From NCBI RefSeq assembly GCF_002086735.1, contig NZ_MVIJ01000003.1, forward strand, positions 1 through 64,000: a stretch of DNA of 64,000 nt. The letters run 5' to 3'. Under the pieces are notes generated by a model. That model was not told where the DNA came from and ran no database searches. It was given only the letters and a program-made list of their open reading frames with translations. Made by a program: the position numbers and the translations under genes. The DNA is from Mycobacterium scrofulaceum (GTDB lineage Bacteria > Actinomycetota > Actinomycetes > Mycobacteriales > Mycobacteriaceae). Position 1 is the stretch's first letter. Each line of letters opens with the position of its first letter. Of the stretch, positions 33,662-42,596 are shown in pieces.

Positions 33662-35191
33662 ATGACTGCGCACACGACGCTGATTCCGCACTTCATCGAT
33701 GGGCAGCGCACCACCGGGCAGTCCGGTCGCAGCGCTGACGTCTTCGACCCCAGCACCGGGGGTGTTCAGGCGACGGTGCCGATGGCCGGCCGGGCCGACA
33801 TCGATGCCGCGGTGGCATCGGCCGTCGAGGCCCAAAAGGGTTGGGCTGCAACAAATCCGCAGCGGCGCGCGCGGGTGATGATGCGCTTCATCGAGCTGGT
33901 CAACAAGCACAACGACGAGCTGGCCGAATTGCTGTCCCGCGAGCACGGCAAGACACTGGCCGACGCCAAGGGCGACATCCAGCGCGGCATCGAGGTCATC
34001 GAGTTCTGCATCGGCATCCCGCACCTGCTCAAGGGCGAGTACAGCGAGGGCGCCGGCCCGGGCATCGACGTCTACTCGCTGCGCCAGCCCCTGGGCGTGG
34101 TCGCCGGCATCACCCCGTTCAACTTCCCGGCGATGATCCCGCTGTGGAAGGCCGGCCCGGCGCTGGCCTGTGGCAACGCGTTCGTGCTTAAGCCCAGCGA
34201 GCGGGACCCCTCGGTGCCGGTGCGGCTGGCCGAGCTCTTTGTGGAGGCGGGCCTGCCGCCCGGGGTGTTCCAGGTGGTGCACGGCGACAAGGAGGCCGTC
34301 GATGCCATCCTGAACCACCCCGACATCCAGGCGGTCGGGTTCGTCGGCAGCTCCGAGATCGCCCAGTACATCTACGCCGGGGCCGCGGCCACCGGCAAGC
34401 GTGCGCAGTGCTTCGGCGGCGCCAAGAACCACATGATCGTGATGCCCGACGCCGACCTGGATCAGGCCGTCGACGCCCTGATCGGGGCCGGCTACGGCAG
34501 CGCCGGCGAGCGCTGCATGGCGATCAGCGTGGCGGTCCCGGTCGGTGACCAGACCGCCGACCGGCTGCGCGCCCGGCTGATCGAGCGGGTCAACAACCTG
34601 CGCGTCGGACACAGCCTGGACCCCAAGGCCGACTACGGCCCGCTGGTGACCGAGGCCGCCGTGGCGCGGGTGCGCGACTACATCGCCCAGGGCGTGGACG
34701 CGGGAGCCGAACTGGTCATCGACGGCCGCGAGCGCGCCAGCGACGACCTGGCTTTCGGTGACGCCAACCTCGAAGGCGGCTTCTTCATCGGCCCCACCCT
34801 GTTCGACCACGTCACCCCGGACATGTCGATCTACACCGACGAGATCTTCGGGCCGGTGCTGTGCATCGTGCGCGCGCACGACTACGAGGAGGCGCTGCGG
34901 CTGCCGTCCGAGCACGAATACGGCAACGGCGTGGCGGTGTTCACCCGCGACGGCGACGCCGCCCGCGACTTCGTCGCCCGCGTGCAGGTCGGCATGGTCG
35001 GTGTCAACGTGCCGATCCCGGTGCCGGTGGCCTACCACACCTTCGGCGGCTGGAAGCGTTCCGGGTTCGGCGATCTCAACCAGCACGGCCCCTCGTCGAT
35101 CACCTTCTACACCAAGACCAAAACCGTGACGTCGCGGTGGCCGTCCGGCATCAAGGACGGCGCCGAATTCAGCATTCCGACCATGAATTAG
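33662..35191 (+). CDS. mmsA: methylmalonate-semialdehyde dehydrogenase (CoA-acylating)
   Basis: 509 aa, typical length. NAD- and CoA-dependent oxidation of methylmalonate semialdehyde to propionyl-CoA (and malonate semialdehyde to acetyl-CoA) in valine and related catabolism. Signatures: PFNFPAMIPLW near residue 155, FGGAKNHMIVMPDADLDQ near 255 (the GGAKNH form specific to MmsA rather than GGKSP), catalytic Cys in SAGERCMAI near 283, and EIFGPVL. Codon use is very strongly GC3-biased compared with the flanks. Divergent from the cyclase gene; no partner such as mmsB is adjacent. Confidence 0.95.
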   Translation: MTAHTTLIPHFIDGQRTTGQSGRSADVFDPSTGGVQATVPMAGRADIDAAVASAVEAQKGWAATNPQRRARVMMRFIELVNKHNDELAELLSREHGKTLADAKGDIQRGIEVIEFCIGIPHLLKGEYSEGAGPGIDVYSLRQPLGVVAGITPFNFPAMIPLWKAGPALACGNAFVLKPSERDPSVPVRLAELFVEAGLPPGVFQVVHGDKEAVDAILNHPDIQAVGFVGSSEIAQYIYAGAAATGKRAQCFGGAKNHMIVMPDADLDQAVDALIGAGYGSAGERCMAISVAVPVGDQTADRLRARLIERVNNLRVGHSLDPKADYGPLVTEAAVARVRDYIAQGVDAGAELVIDGRERASDDLAFGDANLEGGFFIGPTLFDHVTPDMSIYTDEIFGPVLCIVRAHDYEEALRLPSEHEYGNGVAVFTRDGDAARDFVARVQVGMVGVNVPIPVPVAYHTFGGWKRSGFGDLNQHGPSSITFYTKTKTVTSRWPSGIKDGAEFSIPTMN

Positions 35192-35419
35192 GCGAGCCCT
35201 TGTAAGCAACCACTTTCAATCAACCGAGCAACTTTCAGCCTCGAACTGGTGACGGAGGCCGTTGAGGCGGCCGCCGCAGCGGGCCGGCAGGCGACCACCA
35301 GCGCCGAAGCCGCGGCGCTACTCGGCCTACCACGGGCCATGGAATCGGTGCCGCGTAACGATTGCGGATTCGAAATCGGTTGCGGGACAATGATAAGAGA
35401 GAGCTGGTTAATGAGTTAC

Positions 35420-35620
35420 GGATCTGGTGATCCGGAACGGCTCGATCGTTGACGGTTTTAGGGGAGTGCCCGAGCGGGGTTATGTCGCGGTGCGTGGTGG
35501 TGTCATCGTGGCGGTTGGTTCGGTCGGTGTGTGGGCACGCGTGAGATCGATGCGGCAAGCCTGTTGGTCACGCCCGGGTTCATTGACCTGCACACCACAG
35601 CATCTGAGCTGCTCGCAAGG
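35420..35620 (+). pseudogene. N-terminal relic of an N-acyl-D-amino-acid deacylase/amidohydrolase
   Basis: From 35420 the frame reads DLVIRNGSIVDG...VAVRGGVIVAVGSVGV, then shifts by one base and continues GTREIDAASLLVTPGFIDLHT. Together this is the standard opening of D-aminoacylase-type amidohydrolases (DLVIRNGTVVDG...REIDA.GLLVTPGFVDIHTH). The remaining 450 or so residues are absent. The upstream part 35192-35419 holds a frame with an alanine-rich TEAVEAAAAAGRQ stretch that I cannot assign; 35621-35912 holds two inverted repeats and no gene. Confidence 0.6.
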
Positions 35621-35710
35621 TAATCCTGGCATCGAGCGGACGCCTCGTGCCGATGACAACATTGTTTAGCCCGCCTCGCCAGTCGGGATCGCAGCTGGCA
35701 CAGACAAGTG

Positions 35711-35765
35711 CTTAAATAGATATTCATTTAAGTAATAAAACCTCTAGACGACGTCGCGGCGTCGT
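35711..35765. promoter_or_regulatory. two inverted repeats upstream of the CAP gene
   Basis: CTTAAAT-N8-ATTTAAG (35711-35732) is a perfect 7-bp inverted repeat in AT-rich DNA, the size of a transcription-factor operator. Fifteen bases later ACGACG-N6-CGTCGT (35748-35765) is a perfect 6-bp inverted repeat. They lie 150-200 bp upstream of the secreted CAP protein gene and after the deacylase relic. Confidence 0.4.
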
Positions 35766-35912
35766 GGGTAGCCTACATGCATGTCAGGCTCGTTTCGGTC
35801 CTGCAACGGCTAGCTGAGGCGATCCGATCAGCCAGGCCGGCACTCGGTCGCAGCGCGTCCGCCGCACAGCACCGTCGACCACCGCTGGGTGGCTAACAAG
35901 GAGGACTTGGAC

Positions 35913-36584
35913 ATGCAACGTCGGCCGCACCGGCTGCCTGCCTTGGTTGTTACCGCCGGCGCTCTGTTGAGCAGTCCCGTCGCGCATGCGGACAATGACA
36001 ACAACACGCTCATACCGAACAACAAGCGGCTCAATGACAGTGTCGTCGCCAACGTCTTCACCGTGCAGCATCAGGCAGGCTGCAATAACGACGTGAGAAT
36101 CAGCCCCCAGCTGCAAGCCGCTGCGCAGCGACACACCCAGGATTTGTTGAACAACCGGGCCCTCGATGGTGATATCGGTTCGGACGGGTCTAGCCCACAA
36201 GACCGCGCCAACGCGGCTGGTTTCCATGGCCCGGTGGCCGAGACGGTGGCGATCAATCAGTCAATCGCGATCAGCGGCAATGACTTAATCAACCGGTGGT
36301 ACTACAACCCCGACTATTTCAAGATCATGTCCAGCTGTGCGAACAGCCAGATGGGGGTTTGGTCGCTGAACAGTCCGGATCGTACGGTCGTGGTTGCGGT
36401 CTACGGACAGCCACAAGCCGATCCCTCGGGACGGGGAGCAACACCACTGAACACCGATGGACAGAACATTCCGCTCGATCCCAGTCCTGACTATGACGCC
36501 AGCGATGAACTCCAGTTCGGTCTCAACTGGTTCCCGTGGATCCTGAGGGGCGTGTACCCGCCGCCGGGCAATCCTCCGCAGTAG
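35913..36584 (+). CDS. secreted CAP-domain (SCP-like) protein
   Basis: 223 aa from the ATG at 35913 (AAGGAGGAC upstream). Signal peptide: basic QRRPHR, hydrophobic stretch at residues 8-22, cleavage after AHA at about residue 26. The CAP core follows: ISPQLQAAAQRHTQDLLNNRALDGDIGSDGSSPQDRANAAGF (residues 66-110), then ETVAI and WYYNPDYFKIMSS, the equivalents of the family's E and W.xS..H..I motifs; the usual first histidine (H after the D-rich loop) is replaced. The C-terminal tail is proline-rich. Exported, probably cell-wall-associated; function unknown. Confidence 0.8.
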   Translation: MQRRPHRLPALVVTAGALLSSPVAHADNDNNTLIPNNKRLNDSVVANVFTVQHQAGCNNDVRISPQLQAAAQRHTQDLLNNRALDGDIGSDGSSPQDRANAAGFHGPVAETVAINQSIAISGNDLINRWYYNPDYFKIMSSCANSQMGVWSLNSPDRTVVVAVYGQPQADPSGRGATPLNTDGQNIPLDPSPDYDASDELQFGLNWFPWILRGVYPPPGNPPQ

Positions 36585-36656
36585 AGCGAGATTCGTCTAT
36601 CGGTAGCAAACGCGCGTCAAAAGCCCGCACATCAATGTAATCCGGCCATAGGTCGC

Positions 36657-36680
36657 AAGGTCGCGTTAACACGCGACCTT
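36657..36680. terminator. bidirectional hairpin between convergent genes
   Basis: AAGGTCGCG (36657-36665) and CGCGACCTT (36672-36680) form a perfect 9-bp stem with a 6-base loop that contains the stop codon of the LpqH-like gene. It lies 73 bp after the CAP gene stop. No T tract on either side. Confidence 0.6.
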
Positions 36681-37124
36681 GATTATGAACGTGTCGGTTG
36701 CCTTCAGGCTGGGATTATCGGTGTCAAAGCCCTCGGCACGCCCCCGGATGGTGTAGGTGTATCCGTGCAGGGCTACATCGGCGGCGCCCTGGAGGTCTTC
36801 GGCGTAGCCGCCGGTGAAGCCGCCCAGGTCGCTGATGTTGACCGACTTGGCGGTCAGCGCACTTCCGTTGGAAATAAACGCTTTTGTGCCTGCCGCTGTG
36901 TCACCGATAGTAACCGCTGTGAGTGATCCCATCGGAATGCACTTCACAGCGTGGATCTCCGGAAGGGCATGATCGTTGATCGTCACCTGTGCGGTTTCTG
37001 GGGGCAATGTTCCCGGAGGTGCGGCTGCGCGGGGCGTTGACGAACATGCACCGACACTTGCTGTTATCACGACGATCGCGGATGCGTTGCGGAACCGCTT
37101 CTGCACGAGCGCACCCCATTTCAT
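36666..37124 (-). CDS. LpqH (19 kDa antigen)-family lipoprotein
   Basis: 152 aa. Lipoprotein signal: basic RFRN, hydrophobic ASAIVVITASV, lipobox VGAC with the acylated Cys at residue 27, then a Ser/Pro/Ala-rich linker. The mature domain has the LpqH pattern: AQVTINDHALPEIHAVKC ... SLTAVTIGD and a second cysteine at the C-terminal AC, the expected disulfide pair. LpqH proteins are abundant mycobacterial surface lipoproteins that signal through TLR2. A GTG at codon 7 is an alternative start. Single gene; the stop lies in a terminator hairpin. Confidence 0.8.
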   Translation of the reverse strand: MKWGALVQKRFRNASAIVVITASVGACSSTPRAAAPPGTLPPETAQVTINDHALPEIHAVKCIPMGSLTAVTIGDTAAGTKAFISNGSALTAKSVNISDLGGFTGGYAEDLQGAADVALHGYTYTIRGRAEGFDTDNPSLKATDTFIIKVAC

Positions 37125-37327
37125 CTCGCCGCCATCCCGACTCCGAATTAGAGCAAGGTCGCCACCGCTGGATTTCGGCGTCGGCTTGCCCGGTGCGGCG
37201 AGCGGTCGGCTTGGTCAAAACAACGATATCCGACTTTGGCATCGTGGTCACGGCTATCGCGATGTATTCGTTGACAACCGTTTTCGTCTGTGGGTCGGTG
37301 ATCAGCCGTCATCGTGGTCGATTGCGC

Positions 37328-37344
37328 GTCCTCTTAACGAGGAC
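37328..37344. terminator. possible hairpin after the TetR gene
   Basis: GTCCTC-N5-GAGGAC, 6-bp perfect arms, 60 bp past the TetR stop on the minus strand. It may be a weak terminator. The rest of 37125-37404 shows no supportable gene. Confidence 0.25.
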
Positions 37345-37404
37345 AACAAGATTGAAGAGCTGACGGTGTAGCCGGTGCAGCCGCGACTTGATCTCGGCGA
37401 GAGG

Positions 37405-38031
37405 CTATCGCCGAGGGGTTAGCGAGGCGACGAGCAAGTTGCGCAGTACGCCCTCATCACCACCGTCATCGGGGTCGGCGGGCTCCGCGATAAGGCTGAA
37501 GTTGATGCGCACGATCCAGCGGGCGAGGGTGTCAGCCGGGACATCGCGGCGAATATCGCCGGCAGCGGCAGCAGCCTCGAGGCGCCGCACCAGCGCGTCA
37601 GCGAGCTTGGCTCGCCACAACTCGGAACCTTCGGCGGCATGATAGGCAGCGCCGACGGCTTGATGGTCGTCGACTAGTGATCGCATCACCGGTGAGCCAC
37701 GGGCGATGTCGATTCCCCGCATGCATGCGGCGACGAGCTGAGTCAGGAAGGGCTCGTCAGTCTGCCAACATTGTTCAACGGCGTGCAGGGTGACGGTGAG
37801 CACTCGCATGAAGGAGGCCGCCAGCAGAGCGTCCTTGCTCGGGAAGTAGTAGTACACCGTCGACCGGTGCACGCCAGCGCGCCGGGCGATGTCGCCCATC
37901 CGGGTGTGCACAGGCCCCTTATCCGAGTAGCAGGAATCGGCCGCGGTCAGCAACCGTTCGCGCGCCTCGTCATCTGCCGGCGAGTCCGCCCCGGCTGGCC
38001 TCGGGCGACGGCCTCTGGATTGGGCGGTCAC
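37405..38031 (-). CDS. TetR/AcrR-family transcriptional regulator
   Basis: 208 aa. N-terminal helix-turn-helix: ARERLLTAADSCYSDKG, then MGDIARRAGVHRSTVYYYFPSKDAL (residues 44-68), the canonical recognition helix. The C-terminal ligand domain is unassignable. The N-terminus is Arg/Pro-rich. It points away from the mce operon across a 1.4-kb gene-poor gap, so it may control itself, the mce operon or neither. No palindrome was seen directly upstream of its start. Confidence 0.9.
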   Translation of the reverse strand: MTAQSRGRRPRPAGADSPADDEARERLLTAADSCYSDKGPVHTRMGDIARRAGVHRSTVYYYFPSKDALLAASFMRVLTVTLHAVEQCWQTDEPFLTQLVAACMRGIDIARGSPVMRSLVDDHQAVGAAYHAAEGSELWRAKLADALVRRLEAAAAAGDIRRDVPADTLARWIVRINFSLIAEPADPDDGGDEGVLRNLLVASLTPRR

Positions 38032-39415
38032 ACCAGCACACTACGGCCTCGCAGCTGTGTCGGTGACGCGATGCGAATGTCTCGGCGAGGACTCGCTGGC
38101 GGTTTAACTGCGCTGCGAGAGGTGGCGGCGCCACCGTTTGTTCCCGGCGAGTGAAGCTCAACCGGCCTTGGCGGCTGCCCGGAATCTCGGCGATGGGGCA
38201 AGCCCACATCCAGATGAGCCGGGCTCTACCCCCGACCAGTTAACCGGGTAGCAACTGTCCGGCAGCGCACCTGACTCACTGCGGCTCAGCAGTGCAGAGT
38301 TCCCTCGAGATTCTCCAGTAATGCTCCGAATAATGAGCTAACGATACAAACCGATATATAGATAACTATTTAGCTTTAACCGTCACTTCTGTCAGCCCCT
38401 TTTGTGCGCTGGATCACTGCCATCCGCGCTACAGAGTAAGGCTCAGGCGAGAGGTCGGTTAGTCAAGATCGGCGATTAATTGCCACGCATGCGGGGGTTG
38501 GTGTTGACCCATGCTGGTATACCCGCGTGAACAAGTTTTCGCCCGAGTGTTAAGGGTCGCGCTGACGCCAGAAAGTTCGTAGCCCTACCTTGCGGTAAGC
38601 GCAGCTCAGGACCCCACCGGTGGCTCGACGCGCTCTGTGCGGGCCTGGGATATGGAGACGCGCCGGTGTGCACGCGATCCCGCTCAGCGGCGGGCTGTGA
38701 TGGTGGATATGCAAGGGATGTATCCATACTTCAGTGAGCCGGTTTACGTCGCAATCCCTTTATTGGTTCCGGTGCGCAATAAGAAACGAGGTTTAAGCAT
38801 CCTGCTCTGCAATAAACACTACTGTTTACCGTCTGGAATGAACTCAGTTAAGGTGATTACTGTAGATAGATCTGCGAACGTATAGCGCGCAGTTCCTGGA
38901 TATTATTCCTAAATTATGGTCAAATAGTGTAGTTCGTAGCAAACTTTATGGCCCTGGACTGGTCGCGATGCGGGTGATGCTGGGCGCGGGAGCGTCCAGC
39001 CCTGGCCGATGCGGCCGAGCACCTGGCCCTTGCAATATCTACGAGGTCTGATGGGTGCTGTGCTGTTCGACACGGGTGTAGCGAGCCAACCTGACACGGC
39101 CTTCCCGTTTGCGAGTATTGCGACATTTCAGCCAAAATTGTCGGAACCCACAGCAAACCAACGCAGTTGCGCTCACGTCACTTAGCCGGTTTGTCCAAAA
39201 TGGCGTTCGTCGATGTTGCCTTGCCTTAATGTAATGGTGTACCGTCCCGCTGTGCTCTGGGCCACACCGTTTCGAAAGGGAGCAGCACGTCGTACCGCTG
39301 CGGGGAGGATTCATCGTCTAATGTCGGCTCCGACTGGTTACAAACGAGTGCGCTAGTGGTAGTCGCGGACACAGCACCTATTCCCGCCTTGACCGCTCCG
39401 CCAGAGGAGGGCGTG
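38032..39415. other. gene-poor region upstream of the mce operon, partly AT-rich
   Basis: About 1.4 kb without a gene I can support. Stretches at 38320-38385 and 38750-38935 are clearly richer in A and T than the rest of the window, with many short frames lacking mycobacterial codon bias. An 82-codon frame (38637-38885) has unusual composition and no Shine-Dalgarno site. Promoters of the mce operon probably lie near 39200-39350, but no convincing -35/-10 pair or operator stood out. Confidence 0.6.
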
Positions 39416-40201
39416 GTGGTCGAGTCTCCGGGAACCGCTCGGCTGGCCGTTGCCGGCAAGCCGCTACGCGAGGTAGGCAGCTACTTCGCATTGACCCTCG
39501 ACATCTTCACGCAGCTGGTGCGCCCGCCGTTTGCTTGGCGCGAATTCATCCATCAGGCGTGGTTCGTGGCTCGGGTGTCGATCGCCCCGACGATCTTGTT
39601 GTCGATTCCGTTCAACGCGCTCAGCGTCTTCATCATCAACGTTCTGCTCGTCGAGATCGGCGCCGCCGACGCATCAGGTGCTGGGGCTGCGTTGGCGAGC
39701 GTGGCATACATCGGCCCGATAACCACGGTGCTGGTCGTTGCGGGTACCGGCGCTACTGCGATTTGTGCTGACCTGGGTGCTCGGACCATCCGCGAAGAGC
39801 TCGACGCGATGCGGGTGATGGGGATCAACCCGGTGCAGCGACTGCTGGTACCCAGGGTCTTGGCGCTCTGCCTCAACGGGTTGTTGCTCAACTCGATCAA
39901 CACCATCGTCGGGTTGGTCGGCAGTTTCTTCTTCTCGGTCTACTTTCAGCACGTCACTCCGGGTGCCTGGGCGGCGAGCCTGACGCTACTGGTCAAGATC
40001 GCCGACGTGGCCATCGCCTTCTTCAAGGCGGCTTTGTTCGGCCTGGTTGCTGGGACCATCGCCTGCTACAAGGGCGTCACGGTTGGTGGGGGACCCCAAG
40101 GTGTCGGCAACGCGGTCAATGAAACCGTGGTGTACACGTTCATGGCGTTGTTCGTGATCAACGTCGTGCTAGTCGCGGTCGGCACGAAGGTGACGATGTG
40201 A
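39416..40201 (+). CDS. yrbEA: YrbE-type ABC transporter permease A of the mce operon
   Basis: About 261 aa from the GTG at 39416, preceded by AGAGGAGG at 39403-39410. A longer reading from the GTG at 39356 (281 aa) has no ribosome site and adds a proline-rich tail. MlaE-family permease: amphipathic start, KPPFAWREF-like RPPFAWREF, about five hydrophobic helices, and the conserved cytoplasmic ADLGARTIREELDAMRVMGINPVQRLLVPR loop with the EExDAMxVMGI motif that contacts the ATPase (MceG, not encoded here). It pairs with YrbEB in the inner membrane to move lipids delivered by the Mce proteins. Confidence 0.95.
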   Translation: MVESPGTARLAVAGKPLREVGSYFALTLDIFTQLVRPPFAWREFIHQAWFVARVSIAPTILLSIPFNALSVFIINVLLVEIGAADASGAGAALASVAYIGPITTVLVVAGTGATAICADLGARTIREELDAMRVMGINPVQRLLVPRVLALCLNGLLLNSINTIVGLVGSFFFSVYFQHVTPGAWAASLTLLVKIADVAIAFFKAALFGLVAGTIACYKGVTVGGGPQGVGNAVNETVVYTFMALFVINVVLVAVGTKVTM

Positions 40202-41082
40202 CCGCGGCCCCCGCCCGACACCGCCCGACAAGCGTGATTCCCGCACCGCCGCGGTTGGCACGATTGTCGATCACCCTGCACCGCTTGGTCGCCGGCTGGA
40301 ATCGGCTGGGAAGCCAAACCGCGTTCTACGTCAAGGCGCTGAGTCTGGTGTGGGATGCGGTCGCCCGCTATAAGGCTGAGACGCTGCGCCTGATCGCCAC
40401 TATGAGTCTGGGGATCGGTGCGCTGGCCATCATCGGCGGGACCGTGGTGGTCGTCACCACACTGGTCATGTCGACCGGAGCGTTCATCGGTATCCAGCTC
40501 TACCGATCACTGTCCGATGTGGGCGTGGAGGCTTTGAGCGGTTTCGCCTCGGCCTACCTCAACACCCGTTTCGCCGCGCCGCTGACCTCGGCCATCGGGC
40601 TTGCCGCGACTATCGGCGCCGGAGCCACCGCACAGCTGGGAGCTATGCGCATCAACGAGGAGATCGACGCTCTGGAAGTGATGGGCATCCGCGCGATCAG
40701 CTACCTGGCATCAACGCGAATCGTAGCCGGCGTGCTGGTTACCGTTCCTTTGTGGTGCCTGTCCTCGCTGGCCGGATATCTGGCGACGCGAACGCTGGTG
40801 GTCGTCGCCTTCGGGCAGGCACCCGGGGTCTATGACCACTATTTCAACACCTACCTGCAGCCCACCGACTTGATCTGGTCACTGCTGCAAGTGATAGCGA
40901 CGGCAACGGTCGTGATGCTGGTACACACCTACTACGGTTTCAACGCGACCGGCGGCCCAGCCGGCGTCGGCGAAGCTGTCGGCCGCTCGGTGCGCGCCTC
41001 ACTGGTCGTGGCGGTAACGGTGCAGTTGGCGGTGGCAATGGCCGCCTACGGCGTGTCCGGCAACTTCAACCTGTCTGGATAG
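40198..41082 (+). CDS. yrbEB: YrbE-type ABC transporter permease B of the mce operon
   Basis: 294 aa from a GTG at 40198 that overlaps the previous stop by 4 bp. Hydrophobic helices plus the MlaE loop TAQLGAMRINEEIDALEVMGIRAISYL (residues 142-168). The N-terminal 60 residues are basic and proline-rich, longer than in many YrbEB proteins. Partner of YrbEA in the lipid-import channel. Six bases separate it from mceA. Confidence 0.95.
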   Translation: MTAAPARHRPTSVIPAPPRLARLSITLHRLVAGWNRLGSQTAFYVKALSLVWDAVARYKAETLRLIATMSLGIGALAIIGGTVVVVTTLVMSTGAFIGIQLYRSLSDVGVEALSGFASAYLNTRFAAPLTSAIGLAATIGAGATAQLGAMRINEEIDALEVMGIRAISYLASTRIVAGVLVTVPLWCLSSLAGYLATRTLVVVAFGQAPGVYDHYFNTYLQPTDLIWSLLQVIATATVVMLVHTYYGFNATGGPAGVGEAVGRSVRASLVVAVTVQLAVAMAAYGVSGNFNLSG

Positions 41083-41088
41083 CACGCG

Positions 41089-42558
41089 ATGAAGAAGATG
41101 CAACGTGAAGCCGGCCTTCCCCCGGCGCTGTGGACTCTCATCCTCCTTGGCACGATCACCGGCTTGGTCGTGCTCACGGTAGCGGCGTTCAACAGAGACC
41201 TGAGGCCCTATGCGAGGGTGACCCTCACCGCCGACCGCTCCGGTCTCATCATGGAACCCGGCGCCAAGGTGAAGTTGCGCGGCGTTCAGGTCGGCCGGGT
41301 TACCTCGATTCACTCGGGCGATCCCGTGACGCTGCGGCTGGAGCTCTACCCCGAGCAGCTCCAATACATCCCGGCCAACGTAACCGCCCAGATCACCGCC
41401 ACCACGGCGTTCGGGGGCAAATACGTCGATCTTCAGATACCTGAAAGCCCGAGCCCCAGACGCCTGGCGGCGGGCGCTGTCGTGCGATCACGCAACGTGA
41501 CGACCGAGGTCAACACCGTGTTCCAGAACCTTGTCGCGGTGCTCAACCAGGTCGACACCCCCAAGCTGAACGCCGTACTCACCGCGCTGGGCGACGGGTT
41601 GCGCGGCAAAGGGGAGGCCCTCGGTGAGGCGACCACCGACCTCAACGAAGTCCTCGAGGCGATCAATCCCCGCAGCGAGACGATCCGGGCCGACTTTCGC
41701 GCACTCAAAGGATTCAGCGACACCTACAGCTCCGCCGCACACGACATCGTTACGGTGCTCGATGCGGCCAGCACCACCAGCGCCACCGTCAGCAACAATG
41801 CTCAGGCCCTGGACTCACTGCTGCTCAACGTCGTTGGACTCTCCCACAGCGGCATCGGTTTGATCGGCCCGAACAAAGACAACCTCGTGCACGGCGTCAA
41901 CTTGCTCGAGTCGACCACGCGGCTGCTGATGAAGTACAACCCCGAACTGACCTGCACGCTGGTCGGCTCCAAGTACGACGCCGAGTTTTTCGGCGACGTA
42001 TCGGGCGGCCACAACGGGTACTCGGTCACACTCGACGTCGCCTTGCTGCTTGGTGACGAGGCGTACCGATACCCTGACAACCTCCCGATCAACGGAGCCA
42101 AAGGCGGCCCCGGGGGACAGCCCGGCTGCGGAGCGTTACCCGACGTGTCCAAGAACTTCCCGCTGCGCTACCTCGTCACCAACACCGGGTGGGGGCGCGG
42201 CCTGGACATGCGACCCAACCCCGGCATCGGTTTCCCCGGATACGTCGACTACCTGCCGGCCACCCGTGGAACACCGCAGCCGCCCAGCCTTCGCCATCCG
42301 GGAGGGACGGCACCTGGTCCGATTCCGTACCCGGGTGCGCCACCGTACGGAGCGCAGCAGTACGCGCCGGATGGAACGCCGCTGTATCCGGGGTTGCCGC
42401 CCGCGCCTCCGCCGGGACGACCGCGAGATCCCGGCCCGCCGCCTGCGGGGTCGGAACCGTTCACGCCGCCAGTGCCGGGGGCGATCCAACCGACCTGCGG
42501 CGTCCTCAACCAGGTGTGCGAACCGCTGCCACCGCCACCAAATGTCCCGGGGCCATGA
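41089..42558 (+). CDS. mceA: Mce family protein A
   Basis: 489 aa. One N-terminal membrane helix (residues 12-33), an MCE/MlaD domain (about 40-120: YARVTLTADRSGLIMEPGAKVKLRGVQVGRV), a long helical region predicted to build the periplasmic needle, and a proline-rich tail of about 95 residues (PYPGAPPYGAQ...). Binds and shuttles lipid substrate through the envelope together with MceB-F. Longer than MceA proteins of M. tuberculosis, chiefly through the Pro-rich tail. Confidence 0.95.
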   Translation: MKKMQREAGLPPALWTLILLGTITGLVVLTVAAFNRDLRPYARVTLTADRSGLIMEPGAKVKLRGVQVGRVTSIHSGDPVTLRLELYPEQLQYIPANVTAQITATTAFGGKYVDLQIPESPSPRRLAAGAVVRSRNVTTEVNTVFQNLVAVLNQVDTPKLNAVLTALGDGLRGKGEALGEATTDLNEVLEAINPRSETIRADFRALKGFSDTYSSAAHDIVTVLDAASTTSATVSNNAQALDSLLLNVVGLSHSGIGLIGPNKDNLVHGVNLLESTTRLLMKYNPELTCTLVGSKYDAEFFGDVSGGHNGYSVTLDVALLLGDEAYRYPDNLPINGAKGGPGGQPGCGALPDVSKNFPLRYLVTNTGWGRGLDMRPNPGIGFPGYVDYLPATRGTPQPPSLRHPGGTAPGPIPYPGAPPYGAQQYAPDGTPLYPGLPPAPPPGRPRDPGPPPAGSEPFTPPVPGAIQPTCGVLNQVCEPLPPPPNVPGP

Positions 42559-42596
42559 CTGCCCACCGCGTTGAGAAGAGTTAGGGGAGGGCAGAC

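Noticed and set aside
33629..35209. Long minus-strand open frame (over 500 codons) opposite mmsA
   Set aside because: It is an antisense shadow caused by the very high GC3 of mmsA. The translation is rich in His/Arg/Val-Asp repeats and matches no domain.
36976..37371. Overlapping plus-strand frames between the LpqH-like and TetR genes
   Set aside because: They run antisense to the lipoprotein start and have no clear start, ribosome site or family features.
38637..38885. 82-codon plus-strand frame in the AT-rich region
   Set aside because: No ribosome site, odd composition and no domain; most likely chance in AT-rich DNA.
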